Below the pieces are notes generated by a model. It ran no database searches. It had not been told where the DNA came from and worked only from the letters and a program-made list of their open reading frames with translations. Positions 33,224 to 38,263 of a DNA stretch of 38,263 nucleotides are shown one piece after another. How positions within the stretch are numbered: position 1 is the first letter of the stretch; each line of letters opens with the position of its first letter. The translations under genes were made by a program, and so were the position numbers. This DNA is from Streptomyces adustus (GTDB lineage Bacteria > Actinomycetota > Actinomycetes > Streptomycetales > Streptomycetaceae). Location of the stretch: contig NZ_VJZD01000072.1 of the NCBI RefSeq assembly GCF_009377175.1, forward strand, positions 1 to 38,263, written 5' to 3'.

Positions 33224-34252
33224 TCACAACCCCAGCCGCGCCAGCGCCTTTCCGCCGTCCAGCGTGCACGAGCCGTCCCCGGCCGCGGTCCAGGCCGCCG
33301 CGCACAGCGCGCGCAGTCCGTCCAGGGCCTCACCGTCACCGGTCAGTTCCAGGCTCTCGGCTCCCGCGGTCGCCGTCCAGCCACCGCAGCGGAAGCCCTG
33401 CCCCTCCTCCTCGACCTCCGGCTGGCCGGTCAACAGCCCTCGCAGATCGGCGTCGACGTACGTCGGCCGGTGCTGCGGCGGCGCGGCGAGCAGCTGCGCG
33501 CCGTCGGTCACTCCGGTCAGCACGAGCAGGGAGTCGACCTCCCCGTTGAACGCGCCCTCGATGTCGGTGTCCAGCCGGTCCCCCACCACCAGCGGCCGCT
33601 CGGCACCGGTCCGCAGGATCGTCTCCCGGTGCATCGGCGGCAAAGGCTTGCCCGCCACCTGCGGTTCGGCACCCGTCGCGATCCGTACGACCTCCACCGC
33701 GGCACCGTTGCCGGGCGCGATACCGCGTCCGCTGGGAATCGTCAGATCGGTGTTGGACGCGAACCACGGCACCCCGCGCGCGACGGCGTAGGAAGCCTCC
33801 GCGAAACGTCCCCAGGTCAGATCCGGCCCGCCGTACCCCTGCACCACGGCCGCCGGTTCGTCGTCGGCCGACTCCACGGGCTCCAGGCCACGCTCACGCA
33901 GGGCGACCCGCAGCCCCTTCCCGCCGATCACCAGCACCCGGGAGCCGGCCGGCACCTGCTCGCTGATCAGCCGCGCCACCGCCTGCGCGGACGTGATGAC
34001 GTCGCCCGCCTCCGTCGGAATCCCCAGCTCGGTCAGATGCCCGGCCACCGCGTCCGGCGTGCGCAGCGCGTTGTTCGTGACGTACGCCAGGTGCATGCCA
34101 CCGGCGCGGGTCGTGGCCAGCGACTCGACCGCGTACGCGATCGCCTGGCCGCCCGCGTACACCACCCCGTCCAGATCGAGCAGCGCCGTGTCGTACGCCT
34201 TGCTCAGGGCCTGCCCACTGCCCTCGGGCCTTGTCCTGACGCTCCGGCTCAT
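33224..34252 (-). CDS. HAD-superfamily phosphatase (NagD-like; possible glycerol-3-phosphate phosphatase)
   Basis: A 342-residue type IIA HAD hydrolase. The nucleophile motif is LDLDGVVY with D26 and D28; YVTNNALRTPD carries motif II; PLVVGDRLDTDIEGAFN is motif IV. After the HAD core (~residue 260) about 80 residues form an extra C-terminal region (GFRCGGWTATAGAESLELTGD and on). From memory the positional homologue Rv1692 is a glycerol-3-phosphate phosphatase with a similar extra domain, so that activity is a reasonable guess. The ATG has GAGGAG about nine bases upstream. Divergent from the DUF1015 gene, 71 bases away. Confidence 0.9.
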   Translation of the reverse strand: MSRSVRTRPEGSGQALSKAYDTALLDLDGVVYAGGQAIAYAVESLATTRAGGMHLAYVTNNALRTPDAVAGHLTELGIPTEAGDVITSAQAVARLISEQVPAGSRVLVIGGKGLRVALRERGLEPVESADDEPAAVVQGYGGPDLTWGRFAEASYAVARGVPWFASNTDLTIPSGRGIAPGNGAAVEVVRIATGAEPQVAGKPLPPMHRETILRTGAERPLVVGDRLDTDIEGAFNGEVDSLLVLTGVTDGAQLLAAPPQHRPTYVDADLRGLLTGQPEVEEEGQGFRCGGWTATAGAESLELTGDGEALDGLRALCAAAWTAAGDGSCTLDGGKALARLGL

Positions 34253-34311
34253 TCCGCATCGCTCCTCGATCGATCCCTTTCCCAGATCATCTCTCATGCG
34301 ACTGACACACG

Positions 34312-34317
34312 TACGAT
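34312..34317 (+). promoter_or_regulatory. -10 candidate for leaderless DUF1015 transcript
   Basis: TACGAT ends six bases before the ATG at 34324, with no ribosome-binding site between, which fits a leaderless message like those proposed for pucR and the SCP2-like gene. No good -35 is seen. Confidence 0.45.
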
Positions 34318-34323
34318 GCCTGG

Positions 34324-35610
34324 ATGAACCTTGCAGGTCACTCGGAAGCAACGGCGCGCCGAGGCCTGGAACTCAACCCGTTCCGAGGCCTGCGCTACGA
34401 CCCCGACCGGGTCGGCAGCCTGGCAGCCGTGACGTCGCCCCCGTACGACGTGGTCGTCCGGCCCGACGGCGTGTACCACCTTCAGTCGGCCGATCCGCAC
34501 AACATCGTCCGGTTGATCCTCCCGCAGGACACCACCCCCTCGGCCCGCAACGAACGCGCGGCCGACACCCTGCACCGCTGGCTGGACGAGGGCATCCTGA
34601 ACGCGGACTCCGAGCCGGGCCTCTACGTCTACGAGCAGCGTGACGACGCCGACCGTCTGCTCCAGCGCGGCCTGATCGGCGCCCTGCGGCTGACCGAGCC
34701 GTCGGAGGGCGTGGTGCTGCCGCACGAGGACGTGATGCCGCACATCGTCGCGGACCGCGCCGCTCTCATGCGCGCCACCTCCGCGAACCTCGAACCGCTC
34801 CTGCTGACCTACCGCGGCGACGGCGACACCGCCGATGTCGTCGAGCGCACCGCCGAGCGGGAGCCGCTGCTGTCGACGACCACCGAGGACGGTTACGGCC
34901 ATCGCCTCTGGTCGATCACCGACCCCGCCGAACTGGCCCGTGTCCAGACGGATCTCTCCCAACACCAGGCCCTGATCGCCGACGGTCACCACCGCTGGGC
35001 GACGTATCTGCGTCTACGCGCGGAGCATCCCTCACCCGGCCCCTGGGACTACGGTCTCGTCCTTCTCGTCGACACGCTCCGCTACCCCCTGCGCGTCCGC
35101 GCGATCCACCGGCTGCTGCACACCCTCCCGATCGCCGACGCCCTGGCGGCCCTGCACGGCCTCTTCCGCGTCCGGCGTCTCGACGTCCCGCTGCCGGACG
35201 CCCTCAAGGCACTCGCCGAGGCGGCCGAGACGGGCAACGCGTTCCTGCTGGCCGGGGACGGTTCCTTCCATCTGGTCGATCAGCCGGCCCCGGAGCTCCT
35301 GGCCCGGACGGTCCCCGAGGACCGCCCCGCGCTCTGGCGCACCCTGGACGCCACGGTCCTGCACGCCACGCTCCTCGAACACGTCTGGCGCATCCCCGAG
35401 GACTCCCCCACCCATATCGCCTACATCCACGACACCGCCGCGACCGTCGAGAAGGCGGAGCGGGGCGGCGGTACGGCCGTCCTGATGCACCCGGTCCACG
35501 AGGAGGTCGTCCGCGACCTCGCCCGGCAGGGCGTCACCATGCCCCGCAAGTCGACGTCCTTCGGGCCGAAGCCCGCGTCGGGCCTGGTGCTGCGCACGCT
35601 GGAGTTCTGA
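34324..35610 (+). CDS. DUF1015 family protein
   Basis: A 428-residue member of the DUF1015 family, whose biochemical function I do not know. Family landmarks are FRGLRYDPDRVGSLAAVTSPPYDVV at the N-terminus (here split, about 20-43), YVYEQR, the HEDVMP segment and the strictly conserved ALIADGHHRWATYLRLR near the middle. There is no signal peptide or membrane span. The ATG is the only well-placed start and lacks a Shine-Dalgarno sequence. Divergent from the HAD phosphatase and convergent with the TPR gene, with a shared terminator hairpin 30 bases past the stop. Confidence 0.9.
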   Translation: MNLAGHSEATARRGLELNPFRGLRYDPDRVGSLAAVTSPPYDVVVRPDGVYHLQSADPHNIVRLILPQDTTPSARNERAADTLHRWLDEGILNADSEPGLYVYEQRDDADRLLQRGLIGALRLTEPSEGVVLPHEDVMPHIVADRAALMRATSANLEPLLLTYRGDGDTADVVERTAEREPLLSTTTEDGYGHRLWSITDPAELARVQTDLSQHQALIADGHHRWATYLRLRAEHPSPGPWDYGLVLLVDTLRYPLRVRAIHRLLHTLPIADALAALHGLFRVRRLDVPLPDALKALAEAAETGNAFLLAGDGSFHLVDQPAPELLARTVPEDRPALWRTLDATVLHATLLEHVWRIPEDSPTHIAYIHDTAATVEKAERGGGTAVLMHPVHEEVVRDLARQGVTMPRKSTSFGPKPASGLVLRTLEF

Positions 35611-35640
35611 CCGGCCGGGCACCGGCCCCGGACACACGAA

Positions 35641-35672
35641 AGGGCGGGACCCCGTCACCGGGATCCCGCCCT
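35641..35672. terminator. Bidirectional terminator between DUF1015 and TPR genes
   Basis: Fourteen-base arms (35641-35654 and 35659-35672) pair with one G-U-type position and a four-base loop. AGGGCGGGA and TCCCGCCCT are the outer parts. It serves both convergent genes, 30 bases past one stop and 16 bases past the other. Confidence 0.85.
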
Positions 35673-35688
35673 CACTCACTGCCGCAGG

Positions 35689-37806
35689 TCAGTCCTTGTC
35701 GACGGCCTTCGCGTCGGCCTCGTCGTGAACCTTGCCGGCGACCTCGTCGTCGTCCTCGTCGTCCTCGTCCTCGGAGGCGTCGTCGAGCGGCTCGTCGTCG
35801 CCCGTGTCGTCGTCGCTCACGTCGATGTCGCTGTCGTCGATGTCGTCGATGTCGTCATCGTCGTCGTCATCCACATGCGCGTCGGCGTCCGCCGCGGAAC
35901 GGCCCCGGGACTCCTCCTGGGACTCGTCCTCGTTGTCGTCGAGGGCGTCGACGAACTCCACCCCGTCCAGCTCGGCGAGCCGGTCGGAGGCGTCCGTGCT
36001 GCTGTCCCGGTCGGCCTCGACGGCCTTCGCGAACCACTCCCGCGCCTCGTCACGCCGCTCGACGGACAGCAGCGCGTCGGCGTACGCGTACCTCAGCCGC
36101 GCGGTCCACGGCTGTACGGAGCTGGAGGCCAGCTCGGGGCTCTGAAGCGTCACGATGGCCGCCTCCAGCTGCCCCATGTCACGCCGGGCACCGGCCGCGA
36201 CGAGCCGCATCTCGACCTGACCGGCCTTGTCGAGCTTGTGCACCTCTGGGGCGCCGGCCATGTCGAGGGCCTTCTCCGGCCGCCCGAGCCCACGCTCGCA
36301 GTCGGCCATGACCGGCCACAACTCGACGGTTCCGGTCATCCGGCGCGCGGCCCGGAACTCGGCGAGCGCCTCGCTGTACTTCTGGTTCGCGTACGCGGCG
36401 AAGCCGGCCGCCTCGCGCACGGCCGCGACACGGGAAGCGAGCCGCAGGGCGATCCGCGAGTAGGCGTAGGCGCGCTCGGGCTCCTCGTCGATCAGCCGCG
36501 CGACCATCACCAGGTTCTTCGCGACGTCCTCGGCGAGCGTCTTCGGCAGGCTCAGCAGCTCCTGCCGCACATCCGCGTCGATCTCCTCGCCGGTGACGTC
36601 CTCCGCGATCGGCAGCCGCTTGATCGGCTCACGGTCCCGGTCCCGCTCGTCGCGGAAACGCCCGCCACCGCGCCGGTCGTCACGGCGGTCGTCCCGCCGG
36701 TCGTCACGGCCGCGGAAGCCGCCGGGACGACCGGAACGGTCATCGCGTCGGTCGTCACGGCGGGGGCCACGGCTGCCGCGGTCGTCCCGCCCCTGGAACC
36801 CACCGCGGTCGCCCCGGCTGTCGTCCCGACGGCCGTAGCCACCACGGTCTCCACGGTCCTCGCCACGCCGGTCGTCGCGACGGAAGTCGCCACGGTCGTC
36901 ACGGCGGTCGTCACGGCGGAACCCACCACGGTCGTCGTCACGGCGGGCGGGACGGTCACCGCGGTCGTCGCGACGGAAGGGGGGACGCTCACCGCGGTCA
37001 TCGCGACGGAAGGGGGGACGCTCACCCCGGTCGTCACGACGGAAGGGGGGACGCTCACCCCGGTCGTCACGACGGAAATCGCCGCGATCGTCGCGTCGGT
37101 CGTCACGGCGGAACCCGCCGCGGTCGTCGTCACGGCGGCCGTAGCCACCGCCACGGTTGTCGTCGCGGCGCCCGTAGCCACCACCGCGCTCGCCGCGGTC
37201 GTCGCGACGGAAGGGGGGACGGTCGCCACGGTCGTCACGACGCGGACCACCCGAACGGTCGTCACGCTGGAACGCCGGACGAGATCCACGGTCATCACGC
37301 CGGTCATCCCGACGGTCGTCACGGCGGTCGTCACGGCGGAAATCGCCGCGGTCGTCGCGACGGAAGGGGGGACGGTCGCCACGGTCATCGCGACGCGGAC
37401 CACCCGAACGGTCGTCACGCTGGAACGCCGGACGAGATCCACGGTCATCACGCCGGTCATCCCGACGGTCGTCACGGCGGTCGTCACGGCGGTCGTCACG
37501 GCGGAAATCGCCGCGGTCGTCGCGACGGAAGGGGGGACGGTCACCGCGGTCATCGCGACGCGGACCACCCGAACGGTCGTCACGCCGGCCATAACCACCG
37601 CCACCGCCACGGTTGTCGTCGCGGCGGAACCCACCACGGTCGTCGTCACGGCGGGCGGGACGGTCACCGCGGTCGTCACGACGGAAGCCGCCACGGTCTC
37701 CGCGGTCTCCGTGCTGACCGCTTCGGCCACCACGGTCGCCACGATCACCACTGTCCCGTCGCCGCTGGTCGCGCTCCGGTCGATCGTCGGGAGAGTTGGT
37801 GGACAT
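35689..37806 (-). CDS. TPR-domain protein with long RRDDRG-repeat arm and acidic tail
   Basis: A 705-residue protein in three parts. Residues about 1-390 are low complexity, built from repeats of Arg, Asp and Gly (RRDDRG, DRGDRPPFRRD, RGGFRRDD, YGRRDD), alternately charged and probably disordered. Residues about 395-615 are a helical TPR-like domain (ITG-like start at PIAEDVTGEEIDADVRQELL, then YSRIALRLASRVAAVREAAGFA). Residues about 620-705 are polyacidic (runs of Asp with Ser, Glu). The ATG has AGGAG six bases upstream. It lies 81 bases downstream of an rRNA operon terminator in the same orientation. From memory Rv1691 has the TPR part at the equivalent position. Function unknown; an RNA- or ribosome-related scaffold is a guess. 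Confidence 0.88.
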   Translation of the reverse strand: MSTNSPDDRPERDQRRRDSGDRGDRGGRSGQHGDRGDRGGFRRDDRGDRPARRDDDRGGFRRDDNRGGGGGYGRRDDRSGGPRRDDRGDRPPFRRDDRGDFRRDDRRDDRRDDRRDDRRDDRGSRPAFQRDDRSGGPRRDDRGDRPPFRRDDRGDFRRDDRRDDRRDDRRDDRGSRPAFQRDDRSGGPRRDDRGDRPPFRRDDRGERGGGYGRRDDNRGGGYGRRDDDRGGFRRDDRRDDRGDFRRDDRGERPPFRRDDRGERPPFRRDDRGERPPFRRDDRGDRPARRDDDRGGFRRDDRRDDRGDFRRDDRRGEDRGDRGGYGRRDDSRGDRGGFQGRDDRGSRGPRRDDRRDDRSGRPGGFRGRDDRRDDRRDDRRGGGRFRDERDRDREPIKRLPIAEDVTGEEIDADVRQELLSLPKTLAEDVAKNLVMVARLIDEEPERAYAYSRIALRLASRVAAVREAAGFAAYANQKYSEALAEFRAARRMTGTVELWPVMADCERGLGRPEKALDMAGAPEVHKLDKAGQVEMRLVAAGARRDMGQLEAAIVTLQSPELASSSVQPWTARLRYAYADALLSVERRDEAREWFAKAVEADRDSSTDASDRLAELDGVEFVDALDDNEDESQEESRGRSAADADAHVDDDDDDDIDDIDDSDIDVSDDDTGDDEPLDDASEDEDDEDDDEVAGKVHDEADAKAVDKD
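36635..37760. repeat. Tandemly repeated coding DNA (RRDDRG arm)
   Basis: The region encodes the charged arm of the TPR protein and is internally repeated at several scales. Three 33-base units (starting at about 36977, 37010 and 37043) encode an 11-residue DRGERPPFRRD. A 153-base block starting at 37201 recurs nearly exactly at 37354, and a related start recurs at 37519, 165 bases on, with one extra 12-base RRDD unit. Differences are few, mostly synonymous, implying recent duplication. Confidence 0.9.
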
Positions 37807-37822
37807 CGGTGACTCCTGTCTT

Positions 37823-37837
37823 CGGTACCCGGTACCG
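37823..37837. promoter_or_regulatory. Palindrome in the TPR-gene leader
   Basis: CGGTACC-C-GGTACCG is a perfect 7-bp inverted repeat with a one-base centre, ten bases upstream of the AGGAG of the TPR gene. It could be an operator or a leader hairpin; no known regulator is assigned. Confidence 0.4.
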
Positions 37838-37886
37838 CATTCATTCTCGCGCAACCGAGTACCCGGCGCGCTCCGGAAAAACAAAA

Positions 37887-37928
37887 AGGACCCTTGGTCC
37901 CAGCGTGAACGCTGGGACCAAGGGTCCT
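37887..37928 (-). terminator. Intrinsic terminator of the rRNA operon
   Basis: Twenty-base arms (37887-37906 and 37909-37928) pair perfectly with a GA centre, and the minus strand continues TTTTTGTTTTTCC. It is a textbook intrinsic terminator, nine bases past the 3' end of 5S rRNA. The T-tract is the only strong one in the window. Confidence 0.95.
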
Positions 37929-37937
37929 CCAAAGATT

Positions 37938-38056
37938 GTTCGGCGGCGTCCTACTCTCCCACAGGGTCCCCCCTGCAGTACCATCGGCGCTGTGAGGCTT
38001 AGCTTCCGGGTTCGGAATGTAACCGGGCGTTTCCCTCACGCTATAACCACCGAAAC
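37938..38056 (-). rRNA. rrf: 5S ribosomal RNA
   Basis: The minus strand from 38056 reads GTTTCGGTGGTTATAGCG and continues with CCGAACCCGGAAGCTAAG and GGGAGAGTAGGACGCCGCCG, the conserved 5S core, ending at 37938. At 119 nt it has the expected length, and its ends (GTTTCGG... and ...CCGAAC) pair as helix I. It is the last gene of the rRNA operon, followed by the terminator at 37887-37928. Confidence 0.96.
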
Positions 38057-38157
38057 CCTAATGGTTTCGAGCGAACAAGCACACTCTTTAATTATGTGTT
38101 CAGCTCAAAGCCGGCAACGGTCGTTGCCTCAGAACTAACACAGTGGACGCGAGCAAC

Positions 38158-38263
38158 TGAGGACAAGCCCTCGGCCTATTAGTACCGGTCACCTCCACCC
38201 ATTACTGGGCTTCCAGATCCGGCCTATCAACCCAGTCGTCTACTGGGAGCCTTACCCCATCAA
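38158..38263 (-). rRNA. rrl: 23S ribosomal RNA, 3' end only
   Basis: The last ~106 nucleotides of 23S rRNA on the minus strand, cut by the window edge. ACCGGTACTAATAGGCCG near the 3' end and GGGTAAGGCTCCCAGTAG further 5' are recognisable. The exact 3' end is estimated at about 38158 by comparison with the E. coli end. The 101 bases between it and 5S (38057-38157) are spacer without a tRNA. Confidence 0.93.

Noticed and set aside
35641..37760. Possible CRISPR array in the repeated DNA
   Set aside because: Repeat units are contiguous, in frame (33 and 153 bases), without unique spacers, and encode a protein arm.
35725..37812. A 695-codon open frame on the plus strand opposite the TPR gene, plus a 495-codon minus-strand frame (36552-38039) rich in Val/Thr repeats
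   Set aside because: Both are shadows of the RRDDRG repeat DNA: the repeated codons lack stops in the other frames. Only the RRDDRG frame has a ribosome-binding site, a TPR domain and a terminator, and the 495-codon frame runs into 5S rRNA.
38057..38157. Possible tRNA in the 23S-5S spacer
   Set aside because: Only ~101 bases; no cloverleaf or TTCGANNC T-arm could be found.

Overview
This is a stretch of a high-GC actinobacterial chromosome, almost certainly Streptomyces. The evidence is third-position GC of nearly 100% in every gene, frequent GTG/TTG starts, many 4-bp stop/start overlaps, the 5S/23S rRNA sequence, an IdeR/DmdR-type iron box, and a gene order (rRNA, TPR protein, HAD phosphatase, tlyA, nadK, recN, pyrG, Nudix, parA-like, scpA, scpB, rluB, cmk, der) that from memory parallels the M. 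tuberculosis block around Rv1691-Rv1713. No insertion sequence, prophage, CRISPR array or tRNA was seen. This is core chromosome, so most interest lies in accessory domains, unusual junctions and intergenic signals.

Layout, left to right. (1) 38-4445, minus strand: aroH, tyrA, cmk, plsC-like and der, probably one transcript linking tyrosine synthesis, CMP phosphorylation, phospholipid acylation and 50S assembly. (2) 4720-5217: a Tat-type lipoprotein with a Rieske [2Fe-2S] domain. (3) 5223-6964: a Nudix/winged-helix regulator (NrtR type) translationally coupled to an ADP-ribosylglycohydrolase, with a 17-bp operator-like palindrome at its promoter. (4) 7136-12007: ParA-like ATPase, putative ribbon-helix-helix protein, ScpA, ScpB and RluB, read right to left, a chromosome-segregation/condensation operon ending in an rRNA pseudouridine synthase. 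(5) 12353-18309: alanine dehydrogenase, a P-loop/TPR ATPase, ADP-ribose pyrophosphatase and CTP synthase. (6) 18829-25038: GH15 glucoamylase/trehalase, a BBE-type flavoprotein, a PucR regulator and a GT4 glycosyltransferase, a more variable insert. (7) 25569-30032: recN, nadK and tlyA, a small conserved protein and an SCP2-like protein. (8) 30092-33187: an iron-siderophore ABC importer (two permeases and an ATPase, no binding protein) behind an iron box. (9) 33224-35610: a HAD phosphatase divergent from a DUF1015 protein. (10) 35689-38263: a highly repetitive Arg/Asp-rich TPR protein just downstream of the terminator of an rRNA operon, then 5S rRNA and the 3' end of 23S rRNA, all on the minus strand.

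How the genes fit together: much of the window serves ribosome production (rrn, Der, RluB, TlyA), nucleotide/NAD supply and turnover (Cmk, PyrG, NadK, two Nudix proteins, the ADP-ribosylglycohydrolase) and chromosome maintenance (ParA-like, ScpA/ScpB, RecN). The candidates for something not well described are the ParA/RHH/ScpAB operon, the autoregulated Nudix-HTH/ADP-ribosylglycohydrolase pair, and the rrn-adjacent TPR protein with a long RRDD/DRGD repeat arm and a polyacidic tail. Start sites were chosen from visible Shine-Dalgarno sequences, overlaps with upstream stops and family lengths; functions come from motif recognition, with no database search.
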